A stretch of DNA of 24,637 nt from NCBI GenBank assembly GCA_002478575.1, contig DLOX01000267.1:307-24943 (forward strand), given 5' to 3'. The notes beneath the pieces are model-generated. The model ran no database searches. It had not been told where the DNA came from and was given only the letters and a program-made list of their open reading frames with translations. Positions 15,301-22,414 of the stretch are shown in pieces (positions within the stretch are counted from its first letter, which is position 1; every line of letters begins with the position of its first letter). This stretch comes from Sphingomonadales bacterium UBA7473 (GTDB lineage: Bacteria > Pseudomonadota > Alphaproteobacteria > Sphingomonadales > Sphingomonadaceae). The translations under genes and the position numbers were made by a program.

Positions 15301-15799
15301 GCCCGGAGATGCCAGCCGCTTCTTCAAGCATAGCTCGACGATCAGCAGGCTTTGCTGCAATCACAGCGCTAATCTTGCCTTGGCTGACAAGGGCAGGGGA
15401 ATGAGCCCCTGTTGCAGCATCAGCGAAGAGCAGCCCAACATCCTTTGCCCGCACATCGCGGCCATTCAGACGGTAAGCGGAACCGGCTCCCCGCTCAATC
15501 CGGCGAACGACCTCAATCTCGCGGTCATCATTATCCGCGTCATGCTCCGCCAAGATTGTGACTTCAGCAAAGTCTCGCGATGGCCGGGTCGTGGTGCCGG
15601 CAAAGATGACATCTTCCATGCCGGATCCACGCAGCGATTTGGCGCTGCCTTCGCCCATGACCCAGCGGATCGCCTCAAGCAGGTTGGATTTGCCGCACCC
15701 ATTGGGGCCAACAACGCCTGTCAGCCCCGGTTCGATCCTGAGCTCAGCAGGTTCGACAAAGCTTTTAAAGCCGGAAAGCTTGAGGCGCTTGATTTGCAA
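12383..15799 (-). CDS. smc: Chromosome segregation protein SMC
   Basis: Core ATPase of the SMC-ScpAB condensin. The 1138 residues are complete. N-terminal Walker A GPNGCGKSN (31-39) follows MQIKRLKLSGFKSFVEP. Two long Ala/Arg/Glu-rich coiled-coil arms flank a hinge at roughly 500-630 (AAALGDDLDAGIGDQGDRRW through VGQRLVTKDGTLRRWDGFVS). The C-terminal head has the ABC signature LLSGGEQALTAVALIF (from 1036) and Walker B ICVLDEVDAPLDD. The start is 3 bp after the stop of the DsbA-like lipoprotein gene, so it is co-transcribed with the DUF721-DsbA-DsbA genes. The alanine- and arginine-rich coil produces long antisense open frames, which I discount. scpA and scpB are not in the window. Confidence 0.97.
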   Translation of the reverse strand: MQIKRLKLSGFKSFVEPAELRIEPGLTGVVGPNGCGKSNLLEAIRWVMGEGSAKSLRGSGMEDVIFAGTTTRPSRDFAEVTILAEHDADNDDREIEVVRRIERGAGSAYRLNGRDVRAKDVGLLFADAATGAHSPALVSQGKISAVIAAKPADRRAMLEEAAGISGLHVRRKDAEQKLRATETNLNRLDEVLTDMETRANALRRQARAAERYRKLSEEIRVAEGRMIFSRWRDAAQAADKAKAEAAAAEQAVGAASTAQRQAAEQQSDAVSKLATARAQALAARDAATEAGHKLSALAAERVALDRRIADLAAQTRQLVADRDREGQLALDASEAIARLTAEAKSLDGRIALAEMERPTLNDRAIKAEAAVRDAEVELAQALAAQAREQAEARVADAALSAAQARLDRATREGERIAADMAGLEAEAPIVARRDAALAARVEADAASTAAQSEIEAAEATRLAAVERQSQAEQAQATAQAGLSALEGEAKALSRAMESGAAKDRALNHVRAEPGFERALAAALGDDLDAGIGDQGDRRWMGAAALDSDPALPAGLTPLADKVAAPAELTRRLAQIAVVESDEGQVLTVGQRLVTKDGTLRRWDGFVSEGQGAAAAERLQRVNRLAEIDRQLPKAQAEVDAARAALSDAQATAQSARAAGEAARRALAESERASRDAAREEDQAFAALERLASRLAEFESRKTRASAEAAEANEELDNAKAAKLALPDGQATAALVTRLQAVNEAARAQSAQIKADAASLDRSIAADRDRLSAAQAEQKSWKSRSGEAAARIAEMEKRAKAAEAEALTLADAPRRLANQTVELEAENSRLSQLASDAAAAERSTEAALRECETRLAELGEALASVRETRAGALARAENQELRRIEMGRVSGERFECPPPLLPEKAGFDAETVVDPQVESSSHERLMADRERLGPVNLVAEQELAELDEERTRSATERDELIEAVNRLRGSIGSLNREGRTRLLAAFELVNDHFQRLFTTLFNGGQAHLALIDSDDPLEAGLEIFAQPPGKRLQSLTLLSGGEQALTAVALIFGLFLTNPAPICVLDEVDAPLDDANIERFCDLLDRMTRETKTRYLIVTHNAVTMSRMHRLFGVTMVEQGVSRLVSVDLQAAEELLAAE

Positions 15800-15802
15800 G
15801 CG

Positions 15803-16537
15803 TTAGGCCCCTGCGGCCTTCAGCATTGGCTCAAGCTTGTCCCAAGTATTGGCATCTTTGACGACTTGGCCGTTCAGGATGAAGGTGGGGGTGCCGGTGA
15901 TCTTATACTCGGTCTGGCTCACTTGGCTCATCTTGCCCAACTCATCGAGCGCCTTCTCATCCGCGAAGCAGGCTTTCAGTTTTTCGCTTGATACGCCGCG
16001 CTGTTGCACAAATTTGTCCAGCTCAAGCTTCTGCGCGAGCATGGCTGCCGCCTCCAATGGCTTCATGGTAGACAAAGCTTGTTGCTCAGCGGGAGTGATG
16101 CTGCTTGTACGGCCCAACCAGTTGCGTTGATCAGCAAAGAGTTGTTCCGAAATTTGGAAGAAGGGCTGAGCCCCAGCGCAGCGCACCGCAAGCGCAGCGG
16201 GCACGTCAATCACATTGTTCATGACGTTGCGGAATTCGTAGGACAGATTGCCCTTGTTGACGAGCGCCTTCAGGCCTTCTTTCGACGTTTCAGAGAAATC
16301 TGCGCAATGCGAACAACTGAATGCCCCATATTCGATCAGCTTCACAGCGGCGGCCGGATTGCCCATCACAAAGCCACCTTCAGGCGTTTTAGAGACAGTA
16401 GCGGTCCATTCCATGCCCGCAGGTGCGGCGATGGTGGGGCCAGATGCTTCATTCTTCGTGGCGCTATCGCTCCCTTGTGAGCAACCAGCCAGCGCAGAGG
16501 CTGCCATCAAAAGGGTGAGGGAAATGCTCTTCTTCAT
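15803..16537 (-). CDS. DsbA-like thioredoxin-fold lipoprotein (CSHC active site)
   Basis: A periplasmic thiol oxidoreductase of 244 residues, DsbA_4/thioredoxin_4 type. The lipobox is L-A-G-C (Cys19), after MKKSISLTLLMAASA. A linker reaches about residue 45, then WTATVSKTPEGGFVMGNPAAAVKLIEYGAFSCSHC with active-site cysteines 75 and 78, and a cis-proline loop GTPTF (Pro217). A helical insertion carries two more cysteines, 120 and 190, possibly a second disulfide. It is a paralogue of the next gene upstream, with the same GxxVMGNPxAxVxLxEY start. It sits 3 bp from smc and 25 bp from its paralogue. It likely oxidises or isomerises secreted proteins, but substrates cannot be read here. Confidence 0.9.
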   Translation of the reverse strand: MKKSISLTLLMAASALAGCSQGSDSATKNEASGPTIAAPAGMEWTATVSKTPEGGFVMGNPAAAVKLIEYGAFSCSHCADFSETSKEGLKALVNKGNLSYEFRNVMNNVIDVPAALAVRCAGAQPFFQISEQLFADQRNWLGRTSSITPAEQQALSTMKPLEAAAMLAQKLELDKFVQQRGVSSEKLKACFADEKALDELGKMSQVSQTEYKITGTPTFILNGQVVKDANTWDKLEPMLKAAGA

Positions 16538-16562
16538 GCCTTATCTTTCCTAACTGTCGCGC

Positions 16563-17249
16563 TTAGCCAACGCCAAGTGCTGCTTTGATTGCGGGCTCCA
16601 CGACCGCCCAACTTCCCGCCCCGCCCAGCAAAGTGCCATTCACTTTGAAGGCAGGGGTGCCATTGATTTTCGATTGCTGCCAAGCTTCGTTGGTGAGCGC
16701 AACGATGCGATCCTGATTGGGCCTGTTGATAAGGCACGCATCAAGCTGAGCCGCCGTCACGCCCCGCGCGCGCATGATGGCATCAATGCCCACCCCACGC
16801 GCGATGGCCTTGAAGCCTTCGCTTGGCGCCATTTTTTGAAGGCGCGGGCCATTGGCATCGATAAAGCCCTGTGCTCTTCCTAGCCATTGTTCCTGCGCCG
16901 CCATCAGGGCTTCGCTGTTGCCAAAGAATTTGGCCGCGCCACCGCACCGCGCCGCAAGCGCCGCAGTCATGTCAAATTGATCGCGGACGGCATTGCGAAA
17001 CTCAACCGCGACCAAGCCTTTGGCGACATAGTCGCGCTTCAGGGGCAGTTTCGCTTCTTCTGTGAAATGCGCGCAATGGCCGCAGGTATAGCTGATATAT
17101 TCAACCAACCGCACTTTGGCTTTGGGATTGCCCATCACATAGGCACCATTGGGGCCTTGCGCGACCGTGCCCACCCAATTGGGCCCGGCAGGCGCTGCGC
17201 CCAGCAAGGGCAGTGCAAGGGTGGTGGCGAGGAGCAGTTTGGCCTTCAT
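16563..17249 (-). CDS. DsbA-like periplasmic thioredoxin-fold protein (CGHC active site)
   Basis: A 228-residue paralogue of the preceding lipoprotein, but with an ordinary Sec signal peptide (cleavage near LLGAAPAG) instead of a lipobox, so soluble in the periplasm. The fold starts at NWVGTVAQGPNGAYVMGNPKAKVRLVEYISYTCGHC, with active-site cysteines 56 and 59, and has the cis-proline loop GTPAF (Pro199). As in the paralogue, two additional cysteines lie in the helical insertion (RCGG and LDACL). The ATG overlaps the DUF721 stop by 4 nt (ATGA), indicating translational coupling. Soluble and membrane-anchored versions side by side suggest divided labour; no DsbB is visible in the window. Confidence 0.9.
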   Translation of the reverse strand: MKAKLLLATTLALPLLGAAPAGPNWVGTVAQGPNGAYVMGNPKAKVRLVEYISYTCGHCAHFTEEAKLPLKRDYVAKGLVAVEFRNAVRDQFDMTAALAARCGGAAKFFGNSEALMAAQEQWLGRAQGFIDANGPRLQKMAPSEGFKAIARGVGIDAIMRARGVTAAQLDACLINRPNQDRIVALTNEAWQQSKINGTPAFKVNGTLLGGAGSWAVVEPAIKAALGVG

Positions 17250-17785
17250 TTGATTTTCCCTATCACAGGCAAAGCCTCTTTGGCAGCAACACCGCGCGCC
17301 AAGGACTCAAGCACGGCTTTCAATTCTGGATCTGCAACGGTGCGGAGGCTATCTCCCAGATCGACTGGCTCGGGCGCTGGCACAGGGCGAAGGATGGGGG
17401 CGTCTGCCTTGGCAACATCGCCTTGCCGAAATGTCACTTTGGAAACAGCCGCATAGCCGAAAAAGCGATTGACCCGCTCCATTATCTCAGGCGCAACATG
17501 CTGCATCATCGGGGCATGGGCACCGGACACGACGATGGTCAGCGTGCCTTGTTCTTTCTTGCCCATCGGGAAGCGGATCGATTCTGGCGCGGAGGCTTTG
17601 GCATAGCGTTCGCCGACAATCTCGCCCCAGCGGCTGATGATTGAGCTTTGCACAAAGCCGAATTTGCGAAAGGCGGTGCCACCGATCACAGGCAGCATTT
17701 CTCCCATCCGCCGCGCAGGGCCGCCACGGGGGCGCTCTGCCTTGGCAGGCTTAGTGCGAGGAGGAACAGCCTTTTTCGTCGTCAT
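17246..17785 (-). CDS. DUF721 (DciA-like) protein
   Basis: A 179-residue cytoplasmic protein from the ATG at 17785. After a basic disordered N-terminus (MTTKKAVPPRTKPAKAERPRGG), the DUF721 domain runs from about residue 25 to 120: GEMLPVIGGTAFRKFGFVQSSIISRWGEIVGERYAKASAP, then LTIVVSGAHAPMMQHVAPEIMERVNRFFGY, the usual W-x-x-I-V-G and KH-like core. DUF721 proteins include DciA, the DnaB helicase loader used by bacteria lacking DnaC. A farther start at 17872 would run into the mutY coding region and is less likely. It is first in the DsbA-DsbA-smc operon and divergent from mutY with only 27 bp between starts. Confidence 0.85.
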   Translation of the reverse strand: MTTKKAVPPRTKPAKAERPRGGPARRMGEMLPVIGGTAFRKFGFVQSSIISRWGEIVGERYAKASAPESIRFPMGKKEQGTLTIVVSGAHAPMMQHVAPEIMERVNRFFGYAAVSKVTFRQGDVAKADAPILRPVPAPEPVDLGDSLRTVADPELKAVLESLARGVAAKEALPVIGKIK

Positions 17786-17812
17786 AACAGCAAAGCCATG
17801 CCATAGCAGGCC

Positions 17813-18865
17813 ATGGCCGCCAAGAGCGAAGCGGGTTTCGCCCACAGGATTTTGCGTTGGTTTGATGACCACGCCCGCACTTTGCCTTGGCGCAACCCGC
17901 CGGGTGAGTCTTTGCCCTTGGATGATCCGAACTGGCCTTACCGGGTTTGGCTATCCGAAATCATGCTGCAGCAAACGACCGTCACAGCAGTGAAGCCCTA
18001 TTTTGAGGCGTTCACCTCGCGCTGGCCCAGTGTGTCGGATTTAGCGGCTGCGGACGATTCGGATGTGATGGCCGCTTGGGCAGGCCTTGGATATTATGCC
18101 CGGGCGCGGAACCTGCTGGCTTGTGCTCGTGCGGTTGTGCGGGATCATGGTGGGCGCTTTCCCTCAGATGAGGCGACGCTCCTTACCCTGCCGGGTTTAG
18201 GGGCTTATAGCGCAGCGGCGATCTGCTCGATTGCCTATGGCGGGCATGCTGTTGTGGTGGATGGCAATGTCGAACGCGTCCTGGCGCGCGCCAATGCTGT
18301 TGAGACTCCGCTCCCTTCCGCCAAGGCCGAACTCAAGCGATTGGCCGCCTTGGCAACGCCCGAAGAGCGAGCAGGGGACTATGCCCAAGCGATGATGGAT
18401 TTGGGCGCAACGATCTGCACCCCGAAAAGTCCATCCTGTTTAATCTGTCCGGTTGAGGCGCTGTGCGCAGGCAAAGCACGCGCAACCGACTTTCCCGTGA
18501 AGTCCGCCAAGAAGGCAAAGCCCCATCGCACGGGCATCACGTGGTGGATCGAGCGCGACGATGAAGTGCTGCTTGTCCGCCGCCATGAGCGTCACATGCT
18601 CGGGGGCATGCGCGCGCTGCCTAGTGATGATTGGGATAAGAAGGGCACAGATGCGGCGCTTTCCGGCGGAGACTTGCTGGGGGAAATCGAACATGTCTTC
18701 ACCCATTTCTCGCTCACGCTGGAAATTCGCACGCTCCCTGCTGAAACCAGTTGCATCGAAGGACTGGACGGGGAATGGTGGCCCAGAGATCGGATAGCAG
18801 ATGCGGGCTTGCCCAGCCTCTTTGCGAAAGCCGCCAAATTAGCCCTCAAGGGGAGGAAAGACTGA
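17813..18865 (+). CDS. mutY: A/G-specific adenine glycosylase
   Basis: Removes adenine mispaired with 8-oxoguanine in base excision repair. 350 residues, full length. Catalytic Glu49 lies in WLSEIMLQQT; the helix-hairpin-helix is LPGLGAYSAAAI (126-137); catalytic Asp150 is in VVVDGNVERVLAR; the [4Fe-4S] cluster ligands are C202-x6-C209-x2-C212-x5-C218. The C-terminal Nudix-like 8-oxoG recognition domain spans about 238-345 (ITWWIERDDEVLLVRR ... EHVFTHFSLTLEIR). It is the first gene of a plus-strand operon: its TGA overlaps the ATG of the serine hydrolase by one base. Its promoter must lie in or near the 27-bp gap shared with the divergent DUF721 gene. Confidence 0.97.
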   Translation: MAAKSEAGFAHRILRWFDDHARTLPWRNPPGESLPLDDPNWPYRVWLSEIMLQQTTVTAVKPYFEAFTSRWPSVSDLAAADDSDVMAAWAGLGYYARARNLLACARAVVRDHGGRFPSDEATLLTLPGLGAYSAAAICSIAYGGHAVVVDGNVERVLARANAVETPLPSAKAELKRLAALATPEERAGDYAQAMMDLGATICTPKSPSCLICPVEALCAGKARATDFPVKSAKKAKPHRTGITWWIERDDEVLLVRRHERHMLGGMRALPSDDWDKKGTDAALSGGDLLGEIEHVFTHFSLTLEIRTLPAETSCIEGLDGEWWPRDRIADAGLPSLFAKAAKLALKGRKD

Positions 18866-20166
18866 TGAGTATGGAATTCAACCGCCGCGCGTTGCTGAGC
18901 GGACTTGGCTTTGGTGCAGCCGCATTGGCATCGCCCGCTTGGGCGAAGAAAAAAGCCACGAAGGGCATAGCGGCGAGCGCGGATTCGCTCGTCAACGCCA
19001 ATCTCCAGACGCTGCTCGGTGACTGGGTGTCTTCTAAGCGCGTGCCGGGTGCCGTTGCAGCCATTGGCCGCGGGCTAGCGCCGAACCAATATTTTATGGC
19101 GGGTGTCTTGGGCGCAGGAAGCCAAACCAAGATGTCGCCTGACAGCCTGTTCCGCGCCTATTCGCAGACCAAGCCCGTGACCGGCATGGCTGCGATGATC
19201 CTGATCGAGGAAGGCAAGCTGAAACTTGACCAGAATATTGCGGATTTCATTCCTGCCTTCGCCAATCCCAAGGTGATGATTGACCCTGACAAAAGCCTTG
19301 ATGCCCGGCCAGCTGCACGACCGATCACAGTGCGTAACCTGCTGACCCACACCGCAGGCCTTGGCTATAGCATTGTGACCAAAGGGCCGCTGCTCGATGC
19401 CTATAACAAACTTGGCATTCTCCCCGGCCAAGTGAGCAAACGCGATTTGCCCGGAGTGCCCAAATTTGTGACGGCACCCAGCCTGCAAGAATTTGCCGAC
19501 CGCTTGGGCACATTGCCTTTGGTCGCTGATCCGGGTGTGAAGTGGAGCTATTCGGTCAGCCTCGATCTGCTTGGCCGGGTGATTGAAGTCGCCAGCGGCA
19601 TGCCCTTCGATGTCTTTTTGTCGGAACGCATCTTCAAGCCCTTGGGCATGACCAGCACCTATTTCCAAGTGCCTGCAAGCGAAGTCGGTCGCTTGACGGA
19701 CAATCATTTCCAATTGGGTGGTGCTGCCTTCCCAATCGATTTGGCCAAAGAAAGCATCTATCTTGATAAGCCGCCATTCCCGTTCGGCGGGGCTGGGCTT
19801 GTCACGTCTCCCCGCGATTGGGATCAGTTTCAATTGATGCTGATGGGCGAAGGTGCTGTTGGCAAAACTCGGATCATGAAAACGGAAACCGCAAAGCTCG
19901 CGATGTCCAACATTTTGCCCCCCGGCGCGACGGTCGATGGCTTTGTGAAGGGCCAGGGCTTTGGTGCAGGTGGCCGCGTGACCATCGCGCACGGCACCAA
20001 TGGTGAAGGCATTGGCACCTTCGGTTGGGGTGGCGCTGCCTCGACCATTGGCTGGGTCGATCGCACCAAGGGTCTGCGTGCTTCGGGATGGGTGCAGCTG
20101 ATGACTCAAGGGGAGCAGCGCTTCCCCGTTGATCTTGCCAAGGTGATTTACGGAACGAAAGGCTAA
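18865..20166 (+). CDS. Exported serine hydrolase, beta-lactamase / family VIII esterase type
   Basis: A 433-residue exported hydrolase. The N-terminus FNRRALLSGLGFGAAALASPAWA has an arginine pair plus hydrophobic core, pointing to Tat (possibly Sec) export. The nucleophile motif S-x-x-K is SQTK (Ser100, Lys103). The second motif is YSVSLDLLG at 229-237, where the usual Asn of Y-x-N is replaced, as in family VIII carboxylesterases (Y-S-x-x-x-D-x-L-G). The C-terminal motif is FGWGGAASTIGWVD rather than KTG. The substrate is unknown; an ester or non-classical lactam is more likely than a true beta-lactam antibiotic, and nothing nearby suggests an ampR-type regulator. The ATG overlaps the mutY stop by one base after GGGGAGGAAAG; nudC starts 5 bp after it. 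Confidence 0.88.
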   Translation: MSMEFNRRALLSGLGFGAAALASPAWAKKKATKGIAASADSLVNANLQTLLGDWVSSKRVPGAVAAIGRGLAPNQYFMAGVLGAGSQTKMSPDSLFRAYSQTKPVTGMAAMILIEEGKLKLDQNIADFIPAFANPKVMIDPDKSLDARPAARPITVRNLLTHTAGLGYSIVTKGPLLDAYNKLGILPGQVSKRDLPGVPKFVTAPSLQEFADRLGTLPLVADPGVKWSYSVSLDLLGRVIEVASGMPFDVFLSERIFKPLGMTSTYFQVPASEVGRLTDNHFQLGGAAFPIDLAKESIYLDKPPFPFGGAGLVTSPRDWDQFQLMLMGEGAVGKTRIMKTETAKLAMSNILPPGATVDGFVKGQGFGAGGRVTIAHGTNGEGIGTFGWGGAASTIGWVDRTKGLRASGWVQLMTQGEQRFPVDLAKVIYGTKG

Positions 20167-20171
20167 GGCTC

Positions 20172-21038
20172 TTGACGGGATTCACTGGCTCTCCGCTTGA
20201 TCGGGTCGACAAACTCAGGTCTGATCCAGAGGCGTTCATTCGCTTCACCAGCGATTGGCGCGGGCGCGTGCTTGGCCTTGAAGGGCTGGACCCTATGGTC
20301 TCGGCCGAAGGCACGCTCGTCTGGAAGGGCATGGCCGATATCGCGGCCAATGCCGAACTCGTTTTGCTGGGCCTGATCAATGACAAGCCCCATTTTGTTG
20401 AGCTGACAACCGCCAAAGGCGATGTGTTTCGCTCGCCGGCGATCTGGATGGCCTTGTCGGTCCTCTCCGCCGAGGACGCGGCGATCTACGGCACAGCGAG
20501 AGCGCTGATAGATTGGCACAACAGCCACAAATATTGCAGCCGTTGCGGCACCGAGTCCGAACTTTTCCGTTCAGGCTGGGGCCGCAAATGCCCCAATTGT
20601 GGAACCGAGCATTTCCCGCGCACCGATCCCGTGGTGATCATGCTGGCCGAACATGACGGCAAGGCCTTGGTCGGGCGGCAATCGCGCTTCCCGCCGGGCA
20701 ATTATTCGGCGTTGGCTGGCTTTCTGGAACCCGGCGAAAGCATTGAAGAAGCGGTGCGGCGCGAGATAATGGAAGAGGCGGGCGTCGTCTGCGGCAAAGT
20801 GCGCTATATCGCGAGCCAGCCTTGGCCCTTCGGCGGGTCGCAGCTGATGATTGCCTGTGTGGCGGAGGCTTTGTCGACTGACATCATCCTCGATACGGAT
20901 GAGCTGGAAGCGGCGATGTGGGTGACGAAGGACGAAGCCGCCGCTGCTTTGGCGAAAGCGCCCGACGCCATATTCAATGCGCCGCCGCCTTTCGCAATCG
21001 CGAACACGCTCTTGACCCGCTGGGTGGCTGGAGAATGA
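20172..21038 (+). CDS. nudC: NAD(H) pyrophosphatase / NAD-cap decapping Nudix enzyme
   Basis: Hydrolyses NADH and NAD-type RNA caps. 288 residues from a TTG at 20172; no ATG lies early enough to keep the N-terminal domain. The zinc ribbon is CSRC...CPNC (122, 125, 140, 143), followed by FPRTDPVVIM. The Nudix box is GFLEPGESIEEAVRREIMEEAGV (183-205). The NudC-specific motif SQPWPF is at 215-220, but is followed by GGS where P-x-S is usual. It begins 5 bp after the serine hydrolase and overlaps the globin gene start by 4 nt (ATGA). It is cytoplasmic, in an operon with mutY, giving two Nudix-related enzymes in one transcript. Confidence 0.95.
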   Translation: MTGFTGSPLDRVDKLRSDPEAFIRFTSDWRGRVLGLEGLDPMVSAEGTLVWKGMADIAANAELVLLGLINDKPHFVELTTAKGDVFRSPAIWMALSVLSAEDAAIYGTARALIDWHNSHKYCSRCGTESELFRSGWGRKCPNCGTEHFPRTDPVVIMLAEHDGKALVGRQSRFPPGNYSALAGFLEPGESIEEAVRREIMEEAGVVCGKVRYIASQPWPFGGSQLMIACVAEALSTDIILDTDELEAAMWVTKDEAAAALAKAPDAIFNAPPPFAIANTLLTRWVAGE

Positions 21039-21445
21039 GCGGATTGGCCGCCATGGAGGCGAGCCTTGCCACCGTTGGTGACTACGATCTGCGCGGGCCA
21101 GTGTTCGAAAGCTTCTTCGAACGATTTCCGCAGCATAAACCAGCCTTCCTCAACCTTGAGGCGTCATCGGGCCGAATGATCAATGAAACGCTGGAGATGA
21201 TGTTAGGCTTGGCCGAGGATGCCCGCTGGGTGAAGGTCACGCTCGAGAATTTCGTGGACCTACACCGCAACTATGGGGCGTTTCCCGCTATTGACTATGC
21301 GGGCTTCATCGATCTGCTGCTCGATCATTTGGCGAAGGCCGCAGGCGAGGACTGGACGGCAGAAGCCGCCACCGCTTGGGGTGCCCAAGCGGCGAGGCTC
21401 AAAGGGCTGATCAACGCGTCCGGATTGGTCGTGTTGCCAGCCTGA
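21035..21445 (+). CDS. Single-domain globin-like protein
   Basis: A 136-residue protein from ATG 21035, overlapping the nudC stop by 4 nt. The sequence lines up by eye with bacterial haemoglobins. Helix A/B is PVFESFFERFPQHKPAF, with the C2-type proline (Pro36) and the CD1 phenylalanine (Phe38). The E helix is SSGRMINETLEMMLGLAED. The F helix is LENFVDLHRNYGAF, giving a likely proximal haem ligand His77. The G and H helices are YAGFIDLLLDHLAKAAGEDWTAEAATAWGAQAARLK. There is no reductase domain or signal peptide, so it is cytoplasmic. It may bind O2 or NO, or act as a haem-based sensor, but that is not shown. It could be listed as hypothetical by weak-homology pipelines. It ends 3 bp before the convergent SDR gene. 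Confidence 0.72.
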   Translation: MSGLAAMEASLATVGDYDLRGPVFESFFERFPQHKPAFLNLEASSGRMINETLEMMLGLAEDARWVKVTLENFVDLHRNYGAFPAIDYAGFIDLLLDHLAKAAGEDWTAEAATAWGAQAARLKGLINASGLVVLPA

Positions 21446-21448
21446 GAC

Positions 21449-22348
21449 TTACTGCCCCTGCAACCGGGCCATTGCGGCCATGGACTGCTCGGCACCCGAT
21501 TGAGGCACAGTTTCACCCGTGCGGTCCACAATCGCTGCCCAATTGGCGGCCACCGCTTCAACGGTCCGCTCACCCTCTGGCAAGGCGATACCGCGCGTCA
21601 TAGTGACATTGGCTGCGTGGAAGAATCCGCCGCCTGCGCCCACGATAGCGTTGGATGGCGCATCTTCTGACACCAGGAACAGAGCCGCCGGCACCACATT
21701 CACAGGGTCAAAGGACTTGAACGCTTCTGGTGGGAAAATGTCTTCGGTCATGCGCGTCGCCGCGATTGGGGCAAGCGTGTTGACCTTGATGTTATTCTTC
21801 GCGCCTTCCAGATAAAGCGATTTGGTGAAGCCAGCGAGGCCAAGCTTTGCCGCGCCATAATTGGTTTGGCCGAAGTTGCCGTAAAGGCCCGTTGATGATG
21901 CAGTCATCAAGATGCGGCCGTAATTCTGCTCACGCATGGTTTCCCACACAGCTTTGGAGCAATTGGCGCTGCCCATCAGATGGACCTTCAGCACCAGATC
22001 AAAATCGGCAATGTCCATCTTCACAAAGCTCTTATCGCGCAGGATGCCGGCATTGTTCATCAGCACATGCACGCCACCATAGGCTTCCTTGGCTTTGGCG
22101 ACCATTTCGACCATCTGGTCATAGTCAGCAACATTGCCGCCATTGGACATGGCTTCGCCGCCCATGGCCTTAATCTCTTCAACGACCTGCAAAGCGCTGT
22201 CTGAATGGCCTGTGCCATCACGAGCGCCGCCCAAATCATTGACAACGACTTTGGCGCCCCGCCGGGCAAGCTCAAGCGCATATTCGCGGCCCAATCCGCC
22301 GCCTGCGCCTGTGACAATGGCAACTTTGCCTTCGAAACTGATGGTCAT
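21449..22348 (-). CDS. SDR-family dehydrogenase, MFE-2 / 3-hydroxyacyl-CoA type
   Basis: A 299-residue NAD(P)-dependent short-chain dehydrogenase. The cofactor loop is TGAGGGLG (13-20), followed by VVVNDLGG. NNAG is at 98-101. The catalytic triad is Ser151 (TASSTGLYGNFGQ), Tyr164 and Lys168 (NYGAAK). The NDLGG and RDKSF features plus the C-terminal extension (after AIVGAGGGFFHAANVTMTRG) resemble the (3R)-hydroxyacyl-CoA dehydrogenase domain of peroxisomal multifunctional enzyme 2 and its bacterial relatives, so a role in acyl-CoA or steroid-like beta-oxidation is likely. It starts after a strong GAGGAG with 6-nt spacing. It lies downstream of the TonB receptor, 66 bp away in the same direction, and is convergent with the globin gene. 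Confidence 0.88.
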   Translation of the reverse strand: MTISFEGKVAIVTGAGGGLGREYALELARRGAKVVVNDLGGARDGTGHSDSALQVVEEIKAMGGEAMSNGGNVADYDQMVEMVAKAKEAYGGVHVLMNNAGILRDKSFVKMDIADFDLVLKVHLMGSANCSKAVWETMREQNYGRILMTASSTGLYGNFGQTNYGAAKLGLAGFTKSLYLEGAKNNIKVNTLAPIAATRMTEDIFPPEAFKSFDPVNVVPAALFLVSEDAPSNAIVGAGGGFFHAANVTMTRGIALPEGERTVEAVAANWAAIVDRTGETVPQSGAEQSMAAMARLQGQ

Positions 22349-22414
22349 TCTATGCTCCTCGCGTGTTTTTGATTTGGCCGCGTCTCTAACCGATTTGAAG
22401 GGCGCTGCAATGGC

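Noticed and set aside
15050..15991. Open frame of 313 codons on the plus strand over smc and the DsbA-like gene
   Set aside because: It is antisense to a fully motif-supported smc and DsbA-like pair; composition has no domain pattern and no ribosome binding site. It is an effect of GC-rich third positions.
19075..20109. Open frame of 344 codons on the minus strand over the serine hydrolase
   Set aside because: It is antisense to a gene with clear SxxK and YS-x-x-x-D motifs. The His/Gln-rich translation is typical of shadow frames, with no start signals.
22060..22323. Alternative minus-strand frame inside the SDR gene
   Set aside because: It overlaps the SDR coding sequence in another phase and lacks motifs or a start signal.
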